A stretch of 64,000 nt of DNA from Terasakiella sp. SH-1 (lineage in GTDB: Bacteria > Pseudomonadota > Alphaproteobacteria > Rhodospirillales > Terasakiellaceae): positions 714,501 through 778,500 of the forward strand of contig NZ_CP038255.1 of assembly GCF_004564135.1 (NCBI RefSeq), written 5' to 3'. Below the pieces are notes generated by a model. The model saw only the letters and a program-made list of their open reading frames with translations. It did no database searches and was not told where the DNA came from. Position 1 is the first letter of the stretch. Each line of letters opens with the position of its first letter. A program made the translations under genes and the position numbers. Below are positions 47,131 through 56,146 of this stretch, piece after piece.

Positions 47131-47718
47131 TCAGAGATGACTCGTAAATACCTCTTCACGTGTATTTGGCAAGTCTTTAAAACTGTGAAACACATCTTCT
47201 GCTGTTTTTACCAGGCAATACAGGTCGCGCACAGCCTCATGGGCAAAATCACCGGCAATGGTGGCTTCAACCAGTTGGTGAAAAGGTTGCCAGTAATTTT
47301 TCGTATCCAGAACAATGATGGGCTTGTCATGCAGGCGCAATTGTTTCCATGTCATAATTTCAAAAGTTTCATCCATGGTCCCTAATCCGCCGGGTAAAAC
47401 AATAAACCCGTCGGAACGTTCAAACATGGTGCGTTTGCGATCATGCATGCTTTCGGTAATGATTAATTCATTAAGGTTTTGATGGCCGACTTCAAATTTT
47501 TGCAGAAATTCAGGAATGACACCGGTGACACGCCCGCCATGGGCAAGAACTTCTTCTGCAATGACGCCCATGATGCCGATGGACCCGCCACCATAAACAA
47601 GTTCAACCCCTTGATCAGCCATCATTTTCCCAAGTTTTTGGGCTTCCTTGACAAATTCGGGATCATTGCCATTTTTTGAACCGCAGAACACACACAGGGA
47701 TTTGGGGGTAAAGGTCAT
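47131..47718 (-). CDS. LOG family protein (TIGR00730; nucleotide 5'-monophosphate phosphoribohydrolase)
   Basis: 195 residues. Starts LCVFCGSKNG; has VYGGGSIGIMG, MHDRKRTMFERSD and the signature LPGGLGTMDETFEIMTW. Splits nucleotide monophosphates into base and ribose 5-phosphate; plant homologues make active cytokinins. ATG at 47718 chosen. It is divergent from the membrane protein gene at 47775 with a short shared promoter region. Confidence 0.92.
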   Translation of the reverse strand: MTFTPKSLCVFCGSKNGNDPEFVKEAQKLGKMMADQGVELVYGGGSIGIMGVIAEEVLAHGGRVTGVIPEFLQKFEVGHQNLNELIITESMHDRKRTMFERSDGFIVLPGGLGTMDETFEIMTWKQLRLHDKPIIVLDTKNYWQPFHQLVEATIAGDFAHEAVRDLYCLVKTAEDVFHSFKDLPNTREEVFTSHL

Positions 47719-47774
47719 GTTGATCTCTTTCAAACTGAAACGCTTTGGTAACTCTTTAGAGCTATCTTAGCATC

Positions 47775-48629
47775 ATGACCAGTCTAATGAACAACAGCTT
47801 CTTTTTATCCCTTCTCTTTCCTGCCGTCACTGTGCTGGGAACATTACCGCTTTTGCGTTGGGCCATTGGCGGTGAAAAACGTGATGTTTTTGCTTCGCTC
47901 AGCTTAGGGTTGGGATGTTTTATCGCGGTGATGATTGCCTTTGGGCGGGTGGAAGAACCTTTCCAATTTGGCATGAAGGCGCTTCCCTATGGATTGGGTT
48001 TTGCCAGTTTTATGGGGTTGTTGCTGTGTCTGATCAGCCAAACAACCATTCGTCTGATTGGGATGCTGGTGACTGTCGTGATTTGGGGCTGGATTCTATG
48101 TGGTATGAGTCTTGATCTTGCCATATTAATCAAGACAGCCTTTGCTGGCCTTGTTTTATACCTGTTTAGTTTTGTGCTTGCCTTAAAAGCCCGCAATGAG
48201 CTGGCACAGGCCCATCAGGCGCTGGATGCATTTCTGCCTTTATCCATGATTTCCTTTACCCTGTTTCTTTTTGCCAAGGGAAGTGGGGATCAGATGGCGC
48301 AAAATTTTGCCATTGCCCTGTGTGTGATCGGTATTTCAGCCATGGTTTGGTGTGTGCCAAAACTGCAATTCACGTTTCATGAAAATGCAGTTCTACCCTA
48401 CAGTCTTGCCATTGGTGCACTGGCATGGGATATGTGGTTGCAGGGCCATGCACCATTGATCAGCCTGTTATGCCTGTGTTTGGTTTTATTTAGTCGACAA
48501 AGCGTGGAAAAGATCGTTGATGGACGCTCACATCTGATTGTGCGGGCCAAATATGCTATTTATGTCATAGTTGGTGCATTACCTGCCTTTTTAAGCCTTG
48601 TTTTTTATGATGTTTTGCGGGCGCTTTAG
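47775..48629 (+). CDS. Polytopic membrane protein, unknown
   Basis: 284 residues with eight to nine predicted helices, for example FFLSLLFPAVTVLGTLPLL, IGMLVTVVIWGWILCG and LAILIKTAFAGLVLYLFSF. It has few charged residues and no recognised catalytic motif. Its own start is only about 57 bp from the divergent LOG-family gene. Function unknown. Confidence 0.7.
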   Translation: MTSLMNNSFFLSLLFPAVTVLGTLPLLRWAIGGEKRDVFASLSLGLGCFIAVMIAFGRVEEPFQFGMKALPYGLGFASFMGLLLCLISQTTIRLIGMLVTVVIWGWILCGMSLDLAILIKTAFAGLVLYLFSFVLALKARNELAQAHQALDAFLPLSMISFTLFLFAKGSGDQMAQNFAIALCVIGISAMVWCVPKLQFTFHENAVLPYSLAIGALAWDMWLQGHAPLISLLCLCLVLFSRQSVEKIVDGRSHLIVRAKYAIYVIVGALPAFLSLVFYDVLRAL

Positions 48630-48710
48630 AGTTTCTTGAATTGCATATTGGGGCGTTTAGGTCTAGTCTGTAGCTTTAGAGCAATCGCTTCAATGGGGTA
48701 GGAGAAGATT

Positions 48711-49676
48711 TTGCGTTCAGTTATTCTTATTGCGTTGGGTCTCGCTGCGGTGATCGCAGCCTTGTTTTTAGCTTTATCCGGCGAGGATGAAGCAACACCA
48801 TCACAAGCGCAACAAACTGAACAGCCCAAATCCACCCCACCTGCATCTGCGACAAAAACAGCTCAGAAAAAAACGGATAATGAGATTCCAAGTTTTGATG
48901 TCGTGCGCATTAATCCCAATGGGGATGTGGTTATGGCAGGGCGTGCGACTTCAAAAGCAGAAGTCACCGTATTGGATAGTGATACCGTTTTAGGCAATAT
49001 CAAAACCGATGATCGTGGAGAATGGGTGTTTTTGCCAACAAGCCCGCTTGAGCCTGGTGAACGTGAACTGAGCCTGCGCAGCTTGAACCCGGATGGGTCT
49101 GTCATGACATCGAAAGATATTGTTGTGTTGATGGTCCCTGAAAAAGAAGGGGAAACAGCGCTGGCTGTTACCATGTCCAAAGATGGCAAAGGCCCGGTTA
49201 AAGCCTTGCAGGTGCCGGGGGCTCAAGGTCTGGACCTTGCAATTGATGCGGTTAATTATGATGAAGGCGGGAAGCTTTCCATTTCTGGTACAGCACCGGA
49301 AGGGGGCGTTGTCTTTCTTTATCTAGATCAGGATTTTCTGGGTAATACACAGGCTGATGATCGCGGGGGGTGGACCTTATCCCCGAATAGTGCTGTTAAA
49401 CCGGGTGTTTATAAACTGCGTGCAGACCATGTGGATGAAAATCGCAAAGTGTTGAACCGGGTGAGCATTCCGTTCTCCCGTGCCGCTGAAATCCCGAATA
49501 TTCCCGATGAACGCAAAATTGTTGTACAGCCGGGTAACAGCTTATGGCGCATTGCACGGCGTGTTTACGGTACGGGATTTGATTATGCTGTGATCTATCA
49601 GGCCAACCAAGCACAAATCAGTGATCCAAACCTGATTTACCCAGGTCAGATCTTTGAACTGCCCAAAGCAAAATAA
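48711..49676 (+). CDS. Membrane-anchored protein with Ig-like and C-terminal LysM domains
   Basis: 321 residues. An N-terminal helix (ILIALGLAAVIAALFLAL) is followed by a Gln/Pro/Lys-rich linker. Two Ig/Big-like segments (GRATSKAEVTVLDSD and SGTAPEGGVVFLYLD, each with GNIKTDDRGEW-type repeats) come next. LysM is at about 268-317 (VVQPGNSLWRIARRVYG, IYPGQIFELP). It probably binds peptidoglycan. TTG start at 48711 with GGAG 6 nt upstream. Confidence 0.85.
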   Translation: MRSVILIALGLAAVIAALFLALSGEDEATPSQAQQTEQPKSTPPASATKTAQKKTDNEIPSFDVVRINPNGDVVMAGRATSKAEVTVLDSDTVLGNIKTDDRGEWVFLPTSPLEPGERELSLRSLNPDGSVMTSKDIVVLMVPEKEGETALAVTMSKDGKGPVKALQVPGAQGLDLAIDAVNYDEGGKLSISGTAPEGGVVFLYLDQDFLGNTQADDRGGWTLSPNSAVKPGVYKLRADHVDENRKVLNRVSIPFSRAAEIPNIPDERKIVVQPGNSLWRIARRVYGTGFDYAVIYQANQAQISDPNLIYPGQIFELPKAK

Positions 49677-49679
49677 GGT

Positions 49680-50357
49680 TTATTTCGGTGCAGTCTTTAT
49701 GTTGGGCTTTAACTTAACACGGAATGTTTTGGGGGCTCTTTTCTTGGGTGTTGTCAGTGTCGGTGCAGGCTGCTGTTGTGTAGCCTCTGTAAACTCAACA
49801 CTGGATTCCGGTTGCTTTTTATAGTTCTGGGGGGCTTTCAGGGTCGATGTTTGGGGGGGCTGTAATTCTGTCACCAGCATCAGATAAGGTTTGACCCGCA
49901 GTAATACCTTTGTTGTTTCGGCAAGGACAACTTTGGGGGAAATGCCACCTTCAAATTTGATTGTATCAATCAGGATAATATTCTGCGCCTCATCAATCTG
50001 GACGCTACCGCCCAAGGCCCGACTGGCAGCACGCACAACAGCCATGATATTGGTGCGCGCAAAGGCGCTTTCAAAAGAGTAGGGGAGTTTGCCTATTGCA
50101 CCGTGAATATGCAGGAAGGTTTTTGTGCCTTGCTGATCAACATGGATGGCAAACCAGTAGCCCTGATATTCAACCATAAAGTCCAGATTGTTTTTCTGTC
50201 CCCCAAGGGTGAGTTCCGTACCTTGGGCAGACACCTGATCTGTCAGACTGATTTCCCCTGTTTTGGAGCTGCTAAACTGGACGAGGCTTTTGGCTGTTTG
50301 TGGAAAATCGCTTGATGGGCTCACAATACGATCCTGTTTTTCTTTGACTTTATGCAC
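49680..50357 (-). CDS. Hypothetical protein with Pro/Thr-rich basic tail
   Basis: 225 residues, not recognised. The N-terminal 165 residues look like a folded domain (FMVEYQGYWFAIHVDQQGTK). The tail is rich in Pro, Gln, Thr and Lys (KKRAPKTFRVKLKPNIKT). No signal peptide is evident. It converges on the LysM gene with 3 bp between stops. Confidence 0.6.
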   Translation of the reverse strand: MHKVKEKQDRIVSPSSDFPQTAKSLVQFSSSKTGEISLTDQVSAQGTELTLGGQKNNLDFMVEYQGYWFAIHVDQQGTKTFLHIHGAIGKLPYSFESAFARTNIMAVVRAASRALGGSVQIDEAQNIILIDTIKFEGGISPKVVLAETTKVLLRVKPYLMLVTELQPPQTSTLKAPQNYKKQPESSVEFTEATQQQPAPTLTTPKKRAPKTFRVKLKPNIKTAPK

Positions 50358-50480
50358 AATCTAACATGTAACTGAAATATAAACAAAACCTTCTTTTCAT
50401 AAGTTTATGATCCTAATTGCTAGAGACATGGGGTGTGATATTTGGTAATTTGGGCACAATTATTCCCATTTTCGGTGAAG

Positions 50481-51314
50481 ATGACCACAATGACAGAAAA
50501 ACGCCGCCCAAAACTAAAACGTTTACCGATTAACCGCCTTATTCCCAATATGCTGACAATTTCCGCCTTGTGTGCGGGGATGACGGCCATTAACTTTGCT
50601 TCTCGCGAAATGTGGGAAGCTTCGGTTTTTGCCATTGTTGTTGCCGCGATCTTGGATGGGCTGGATGGTCGTGTTGCCCGTATGTTGAATGCCCAAAGCA
50701 AATTTGGCGCGGAACTGGATTCCCTGTCCGATTTCATCAGCTTTGGTGTCGCCCCGCCCATGATTTTATATTTCTGGGTGTTGGAAGATGCAGGCCGGGT
50801 TGGCTGGGTGTTTGTGTTATTTTTCTCTGTCTGTATGGCTTTGCGTCTTGCACGATTTAACACCGCCTTGGAAGACCCCAACAAACAAGCCTGGGAAAAT
50901 AACTTTTTCACCGGGGTACCGGCCCCGGCTGGTGCCTTGTTGATTATGTACCCATTGGTGCTGTCTTTCATGTTTGGGGATGGTTTTTTCAGAAGTCCTT
51001 ATATGGCGGGCCTGTTTCTCAGTGTTATTGGCGGGCTGATGGTCAGCCGCTTTCCGACATTTTCGTTCAAAAAGGCCAAGGTTCCAGCCCCTTACGTTCT
51101 GCCTGTGATGATTGCCGTTGGCTTGTTTGTTGCTTTTTTGGTCAGCGCACCGTGGGCCATGTTATCGGTGATCGGGGCGATTTATCTGGGCAGTATCCCG
51201 TTAAGCTTCCAGTCTTATAAGAAATGGCAAAAACGTGCCGAGGCCGGAGATTTAGATGATGATGATGACATTGATCTCGATAGCGCCGAACAAGACGACG
51301 CAAACCGCACATAA
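50481..51314 (+). CDS. pssA: CDP-diacylglycerol-serine O-phosphatidyltransferase
   Basis: About 277 residues. The CDP-alcohol phosphotransferase motif is complete: DGLDGRVARMLN, then G, D and D in FGAELDSLSDFISFG. About eight hydrophobic helices follow, with an acidic C-terminal tail (DLDDDDDIDLDS). It makes phosphatidylserine for phosphatidylethanolamine. psd, often adjacent, is absent. ATG at 50481 was chosen over one three codons downstream. Confidence 0.92.
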   Translation: MTTMTEKRRPKLKRLPINRLIPNMLTISALCAGMTAINFASREMWEASVFAIVVAAILDGLDGRVARMLNAQSKFGAELDSLSDFISFGVAPPMILYFWVLEDAGRVGWVFVLFFSVCMALRLARFNTALEDPNKQAWENNFFTGVPAPAGALLIMYPLVLSFMFGDGFFRSPYMAGLFLSVIGGLMVSRFPTFSFKKAKVPAPYVLPVMIAVGLFVAFLVSAPWAMLSVIGAIYLGSIPLSFQSYKKWQKRAEAGDLDDDDDIDLDSAEQDDANRT

Positions 51315-51329
51315 AGCGCACATAAAAAG

Positions 51330-51366
51330 AAGGGCTCCTGAATTTCAGGGGCCCTTTGAGTTTTTC
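51330..51366. terminator. Bidirectional intrinsic terminator
   Basis: AAGGGCTCCTGA (51330-51341) pairs with TCAGGGGCCCTT (51345-51356), with a 3-nt loop. T-rich tracts follow on both strands. It lies between convergent pssA and the Met/His-rich gene. Confidence 0.88.
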
Positions 51367-51386
51367 GGGGAGAATAGGCGTTTTGT

Positions 51387-51809
51387 TTAGCGAAGTGGGC
51401 GTTTTGCCCCGGTTTTTGGATCAATTGTGAAGGTTTCCACCAGTGAGTTGTCTTTAGTCACCAGCTTGGCAATGATGTTGCCGTCTTTATCTGTGCTGAC
51501 ATCACCGACTTTCAGGTTGTCATTGCCATGCCAAGCCAGCTTGCCTTCCATGATTTCCTTGACGCGTTCAGGGGTGAGTTCCAGATCGAAATTACCATCT
51601 TTCATAAAGCGACCCATGTGATGGCCCCCCATCATGCCAAGGCCCATGCCATGGCCGTCACCTCGGTGCATGCGGCCATATTCACCGCCTTTGCCATATT
51701 TACCTTTGGGGCACCAGCCGCGCTCGTCATCATCGGCGATCGCCACTGTGGTGATCCCTGCAAGGGCGATGGCACTGATAGCAGTCAGGATAATTGCATT
51801 GCGTTTCAT
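51387..51809 (-). CDS. Exported Met/His-rich protein with PepSY-like domain
   Basis: About 140 residues. Signal peptide RNAIILTAISAIALAGITTV, with cleavage near AIADDD. The next stretch is rich in Gly, His and Met (HRGDGHGMGLGMMGGHHMG), of the kind that binds copper or other soft metals. The rest, ELTPERVKEIMEGKLAW to the end, looks like a PepSY/periplasmic inhibitor-type fold. It is divergent from a two-component system that it probably depends on. ATG at 51809 has GGAG upstream. Metal binding is inferred from composition. Confidence 0.7.
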   Translation of the reverse strand: MKRNAIILTAISAIALAGITTVAIADDDERGWCPKGKYGKGGEYGRMHRGDGHGMGLGMMGGHHMGRFMKDGNFDLELTPERVKEIMEGKLAWHGNDNLKVGDVSTDKDGNIIAKLVTKDNSLVETFTIDPKTGAKRPLR

Positions 51810-51940
51810 TGTAAGTCTCCGTCTGTGTAGGTTGAGGCGAGTGCTATCGCCCTTTCGATGACTATAATTAAACACCTGTTGTGTAACCGGGATGTGTCCT
51901 AAAGCGGGTGAAAAGGTGACGGATTGTTTCAGCAGCGCAA

Positions 51941-51960
51941 TCTGTTACAGTCTGTTACAG
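51941..51960. promoter_or_regulatory. Tandem CTGTTACAG direct repeats
   Basis: TCTGTTACAG occurs twice in immediate succession, with a 10-bp period. CTGTTACAG is itself a palindrome with one central base. Direct repeats spaced one helical turn are typical OmpR-family sites. The site lies 43 bp before the response regulator and 132 bp upstream of the divergent exported protein, so both may be controlled. Confidence 0.7.
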
Positions 51961-52003
51961 AGAAAGCGCCGCGCCCCGTTAAAGTTTCGGTTATAGTAAG
52001 GTT

Positions 52004-52720
52004 ATGGAAAAACAAGCACACATATTGGTCGTTGATGATGACCGTGAAATTCGCGACCTTGTTGCGAAATTTCTCAAGCAACATAACCTGCGTGTCACCA
52101 CCGCTCAGGATGGGCGTGAGATGAAACGCGCCCTGGATGACTGGGCGATTGATCTGGTGGTTCTGGATGTGATGATGCCCGGTGAAGACGGGTTGACCCT
52201 GTGTCGTAATTTACGGGCAACATCCCAGTTACCTGTTATTATGTTGACGGCGATGGGGGAAGATACCGACCGGATTATCGGTTTGGAAATGGGCGCTGAT
52301 GACTATATTGCCAAACCTTTTAACCCACGTGAATTACTGGCGCGTATCAAGGCCGTCTTGCGTCGCACAGGTGAACGTGAGGTGGCGGTTGTACAGGAAG
52401 AAGGGGAAAGCTTTAAGTTTAATGGTTGGGAGTTTCGCCCGGAACAGCGTGAATTGCTGAATGAAGAAGGCACACTTGTAGCCTTGAGCCGGGGGGAGTT
52501 TGAACTGTTAGATACTTTTGTTCGCCATCCCAACCGTGTGCTTAATCGTGACCAGTTGCTGGATATGGCTCGTGGTCGCGAGGCCATCCCGTTTGATCGT
52601 GCTATTGACGTGCAGGTCAGCCGCTTGCGCAAAAAATTGAAGGATGAACCGAAAAACCCGACAACGATCAAGACCGTGCGGGGTGGGGGCTATATGTTTT
52701 CTGCCAAGGTGGAGCATTAA
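52004..52720 (+). CDS. OmpR-family response regulator
   Basis: 238 residues. Receiver domain: VVDDDREIRDL, VVLDVMMPGEDG (Asp acceptor), VIMLTAMGEDTD and DYIAKPFNPRELLARI. The C-terminal winged helix includes LSRGEFELLDTF, then AIDVQVSRLRKKLKDEP and TVRGGGYMFSA. It is paired with the kinase whose gene begins one base after its stop. Confidence 0.95.
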   Translation: MEKQAHILVVDDDREIRDLVAKFLKQHNLRVTTAQDGREMKRALDDWAIDLVVLDVMMPGEDGLTLCRNLRATSQLPVIMLTAMGEDTDRIIGLEMGADDYIAKPFNPRELLARIKAVLRRTGEREVAVVQEEGESFKFNGWEFRPEQRELLNEEGTLVALSRGEFELLDTFVRHPNRVLNRDQLLDMARGREAIPFDRAIDVQVSRLRKKLKDEPKNPTTIKTVRGGGYMFSAKVEH

Positions 52721-52721
52721 G

Positions 52722-54128
52722 ATGCGCTGTATCCCCCAAACCATGATGGGCCGTACATTGGCGATTGTCATTGGCTGTATTTTGACGGTGCAGATTGTCG
52801 GTGGTATCGTGCATTATCGCGAATGGCGTGAGTTTACGGAAAATGCAGAACGGACACAGTTGATTGAACGGCTTGCGACCTATGTGAAATGGATGAACGC
52901 AGCCAGCCCGTTGCAGCGTAAATTTTTGCTGCAATCCAACCGCTTGTCCGGAATGCGGGTGTGGCAATCCAAAACACCCTCCATTCATCGCCCTGAAAAA
53001 TGGTTTGGGATTGAACCATTTGTGCGTACCCGCTTGGCTGAACAGCTTGGCGGGATCACAGAAGAACGCATTCGTGTCGAAGATAGTGATTTTCGCGGTG
53101 ATATTCGGGATCGCTTTTTCCGCCATGATGATGACGACGATGATGGTGAACATGAATGGCGTGAACATCGCCGTCATATGTCGAGTGGGCGTTTTAAACC
53201 TAAAATCCTTGTGGCGGTGGAACTTGATGATGGCATATGGCTGAATATGAAGGTGCCGTTTAAAGGGGGGCCACGTCCGTTTTTGCCGCCGTTTGTTTTT
53301 CCGTTCTTGTTTATGACCGGGATTGTTGCCCTGTTGGCCTTTGTCATTATGCGCCGGGCGAATAAACCTTTAACCATGATGGCAGCGGCAGCTGACCGTT
53401 TGGGGCGTGATGTGAATGCCGCCCCCATGGAAGAAACAGGCCCGCGTGAGGTCCGCGAGGCAGCAAGTGCTTTTAATGAAATGCAGACCCGCCTGCGTCG
53501 TTTCGTACAGGATCGCACCCATATGCTGGCGGCGATTTCTCATGATTTGCGCACACCCATTACCCGCATGCGCTTGCGTGCTGAATTTGTTGAAGATGAC
53601 CAGCAACGTGAAAAAATGCTGGCTGATCTGGATGAAATGGAATCCATGATTGCCGCCACTATGGCCTTTGCCCGTGATGATGTGGCAAATGAACCTGTAT
53701 CCCAGATTGATCTGGCGGCTTTGGTGGAAAGCCTATGTGAAGATATGCGCGAAACGGGCGGTGATGTGACCTATCAGGGGCTGGAGGAACTCTCCTTTAA
53801 AGGGCGACCTGTTGGGTTGAAACGCGCTGTGGGGAATTTGGTCGGCAATGCTTTGAAATATGGCAGCAGCTGTCAGGTGGTTTTGGCGTGTCATGATGGG
53901 CAAGTTGTTCTGTCTGTCACCGATAATGGGCCGGGTATTCCCGGTGAGTCCCTTGAGGATGTATTCAGACCTTTCAGGCGGGTGGAAACATCACGTAATA
54001 AGGAAACAGGCGGTGTTGGCCTTGGGCTGGCGGTTGTGCGCTCTGTTGCCCATGCCCATGGTGGCGATGTGGTACTGAGAAATTTAAATGCAGGCGGTTT
54101 GGAAGCAAAAATCACACTTCCGACTTGA
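52722..54128 (+). CDS. EnvZ/CpxA-type sensor histidine kinase
   Basis: 468 residues. TM1 about 10-28; periplasmic domain to about 180, containing an acidic and His-rich run (FRHDDDDDDGEHEWREHRRH) that could bind metal; TM2 about 187-210; HAMP; HisKA with AAISHDLRTPITRM; HATPase with NLVGNALKYGS, DNGPGIPGE and GGVGLGLAVVRS. Starts one base after the regulator stop. The charged sensor region and Met/His-rich divergent gene suggest metal or envelope-stress sensing. Confidence 0.92.
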   Translation: MRCIPQTMMGRTLAIVIGCILTVQIVGGIVHYREWREFTENAERTQLIERLATYVKWMNAASPLQRKFLLQSNRLSGMRVWQSKTPSIHRPEKWFGIEPFVRTRLAEQLGGITEERIRVEDSDFRGDIRDRFFRHDDDDDDGEHEWREHRRHMSSGRFKPKILVAVELDDGIWLNMKVPFKGGPRPFLPPFVFPFLFMTGIVALLAFVIMRRANKPLTMMAAAADRLGRDVNAAPMEETGPREVREAASAFNEMQTRLRRFVQDRTHMLAAISHDLRTPITRMRLRAEFVEDDQQREKMLADLDEMESMIAATMAFARDDVANEPVSQIDLAALVESLCEDMRETGGDVTYQGLEELSFKGRPVGLKRAVGNLVGNALKYGSSCQVVLACHDGQVVLSVTDNGPGIPGESLEDVFRPFRRVETSRNKETGGVGLGLAVVRSVAHAHGGDVVLRNLNAGGLEAKITLPT

Positions 54129-54194
54129 TAGCAGGACTATGCTGCTTTTATGATGGGCCAAACCTAGCGATTTTTTTGACGAAAGACATAACTT

Positions 54195-55244
54195 ATGACT
54201 GATACGACCCTGACAATTCGCCGTCCGGATGACTGGCATGTGCATTTTCGCGATGGGGACATGCTCAATGCTGTTGCGCCTCATACAGCCCGTCAGTTTG
54301 GCCGCGCGATTGTCATGCCCAATCTGGTCCCGCCTGTAACAACCATTCAGGCGGCAAGTGACTATCGTGACCGTATCATGGCCGCAGTCGGGGCAGAGGC
54401 AGGCTTTACCCCCTTGATGACATGCTATCTGACCGATACAGCCGATGCAGATGAGATCGCACAAGGGTTTAAGCAAGGTGTGTTCAGTGCGGTGAAATTC
54501 TACCCGGCAGGGGCGACAACAAATTCCGATTCCGGTGTCACAAATGTGAAAAATGTCTATCCGGTGTTTGAACGTATGCAGGAAATCGGCATGCCTTTGT
54601 TGGTCCATGGCGAGGTCACAGACCCTGAAACCGATATTTTTGATCGTGAAGCTCTGTATATCGAACAGGTTCTCACACCGATTTTAAATGATTTTCCGTC
54701 CCTGAAAGTGGTGATGGAACATGTCACCACCAAGGATGCGGTTGATTTTGTGCGATCTCAAGCCGATAGCGGGCGTTTGGCCGCCACCATTACGGCGCAC
54801 CATCTGGTGATTAACCGCACAGATATTTTCAAAGGCGGCATTCATCCCCATCTGTATTGCTTGCCCATTGCCAAACGTGAACTTCACCGCTTGGCCCTGC
54901 GTGAAGCTGCAACGTCTGGCGAAGCTGCGTTCTTCCTTGGTACAGATACGGCACCGCACGCGCGTCATGCCAAGGAAAGTGCCTGTGGCTGCGCTGGGAT
55001 CTTTACAGCCCCCACAGCGATTGAAACGTATGCCAATGTATTTGATGAAGAAAACGCGCTGGATAAGCTGGAAGCCTTTGCCTCTTTAAACGGTCCGGCC
55101 TTTTACGGCATGGCAGCCAGTGAAGAAACCATTACCTTGTCAAAAACAACCTGGACACCTGAGGAAACTATTGAAACGGCTGCGGGCGACCCGGTTCGTA
55201 TTTTTGGCGGTGGGGAAGAACTGGCTTGGAAGCTGGTGGATTAA
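54195..55244 (+). CDS. pyrC: Dihydroorotase, class II
   Basis: Cyclises N-carbamoyl-aspartate to dihydroorotate in pyrimidine synthesis. 349 residues. DDWHVHFRDGD gives the first zinc His pair; the carboxylated Lys lies in FSAVKFYPAGATTNS; also HGEVT, MEHVTTKDAV, HHLVINR and GTDTAPHARH (Asp). ATG at 54195. pyrE is 900 bp downstream on the other strand, so two pyrimidine genes flank a permease. Confidence 0.96.
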   Translation: MTDTTLTIRRPDDWHVHFRDGDMLNAVAPHTARQFGRAIVMPNLVPPVTTIQAASDYRDRIMAAVGAEAGFTPLMTCYLTDTADADEIAQGFKQGVFSAVKFYPAGATTNSDSGVTNVKNVYPVFERMQEIGMPLLVHGEVTDPETDIFDREALYIEQVLTPILNDFPSLKVVMEHVTTKDAVDFVRSQADSGRLAATITAHHLVINRTDIFKGGIHPHLYCLPIAKRELHRLALREAATSGEAAFFLGTDTAPHARHAKESACGCAGIFTAPTAIETYANVFDEENALDKLEAFASLNGPAFYGMAASEETITLSKTTWTPEETIETAAGDPVRIFGGGEELAWKLVD

Positions 55245-55265
55245 AAGCCTTAGCCCTTATCTGTT

Positions 55266-55302
55266 AGAAAAAGCTCCGTAAGTTGATCGCGGGGCTTTTT
55301 CT
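55266..55302. terminator. Bidirectional intrinsic terminator after pyrC
   Basis: AGAAAAAGCTCCG (55266-55278) and CGGGGCTTTTTCT (55290-55302) are complementary with one wobble. The A and T tracts in the arms serve both directions. It separates convergent pyrC and the TSUP gene. Confidence 0.82.
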
Positions 55303-55304
55303 GT

Positions 55305-56057
55305 TTAGGTCACAATCAGGTTGCTGGCCGTTAAGATCAACAAGCCTGCGGCAATGCGGCGCATGGTCGTATCGCTGACCTTGGGGGGATAATGTTTGCC
55401 AAGCCATGTTGCGCCCATGGTGACGGGGAAGGCAAGAAGACTGATGATCCAAACCATATCCGGTAGCCCATCCAAGGCAATGGCAAGCCCAGTTCTTGTG
55501 GCAGCTGAGACTGCAAAAATGGCCAAGAGGCAATCACGGATAACCGCAATGGGCAGGTTTTGGCGGTAAAACTGAAAGATCAGTGGTGGCCCGCTGGTTG
55601 AAAATAGGCCCCCCAGTAATCCGGCAATCATCCCAAAGAGGGAGAAAACAGGCAGGGAGGAGACGGCCTTTCCCGGCTTTGGTGGAAAGATCAATACCAG
55701 ACTTGAGGCAATAATAACGCCCCCGAGAAGTGGGCGCAGGGTTGAAACATGGTCTTGGCTGAGGAAATCGAGCAGCCAATATCCAACCCAGACCATAGGA
55801 ATACTGAGAATTAACGTTGCACCAACCAAGCGCCAGTCCGTATGGCGTTCTGCTTTTTTGAGGGCAAAGACAGTATTAATGACAGCAAGGATGCTGACGA
55901 TCAGTGTGGCTGTTTTTAAATCAATCAGTTGCGCAACCGATACCACACCGACAAAGATCAGACCGAAGGCAAATCCGGTGACGGCTTGTGCATAACATCC
56001 AATGGCAACGGCCCCCATCAGGTAAAACAGGGTGGCCGCATCCATTGGGAGTGTCAT
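55305..56057 (-). CDS. TSUP (TauE/SafE) family permease
   Basis: 250 residues with about eight hydrophobic segments. Family motifs: GCYAQAVTGFAFGLIFVG near the start and LLGGLFSTSGPPLIFQFY in the second half. Substrate unknown, perhaps an organic acid or sulfur oxyanion. Its ATG overlaps the stop of the 30-codon frame upstream (ATGA), which itself abuts the pyrE stop. Confidence 0.85.
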   Translation of the reverse strand: MTLPMDAATLFYLMGAVAIGCYAQAVTGFAFGLIFVGVVSVAQLIDLKTATLIVSILAVINTVFALKKAERHTDWRLVGATLILSIPMVWVGYWLLDFLSQDHVSTLRPLLGGVIIASSLVLIFPPKPGKAVSSLPVFSLFGMIAGLLGGLFSTSGPPLIFQFYRQNLPIAVIRDCLLAIFAVSAATRTGLAIALDGLPDMVWIISLLAFPVTMGATWLGKHYPPKVSDTTMRRIAAGLLILTASNLIVT

Positions 56058-56146
56058 GGCATCAACATGGGCACAACGAAATATCCAATTACCCCAAGGG
56101 CAACGATCTTAACAGATACCCAAAAGGCCAGCTTTTTCGGTGTCAT
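56054..56146 (-). CDS. Putative 30-residue single-span membrane microprotein
   Basis: ATG at 56146 directly follows the pyrE stop; TGA at 56056-56054 overlaps the TSUP ATG. The peptide has a basic N-terminus (MTPKK) and one hydrophobic helix (LAFWVSVKIVALGVIGYFVV). This tight stop-start packing on both sides argues for real translation. A role with the TSUP permease is inference. Confidence 0.6.
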   Translation of the reverse strand: MTPKKLAFWVSVKIVALGVIGYFVVPMLMP

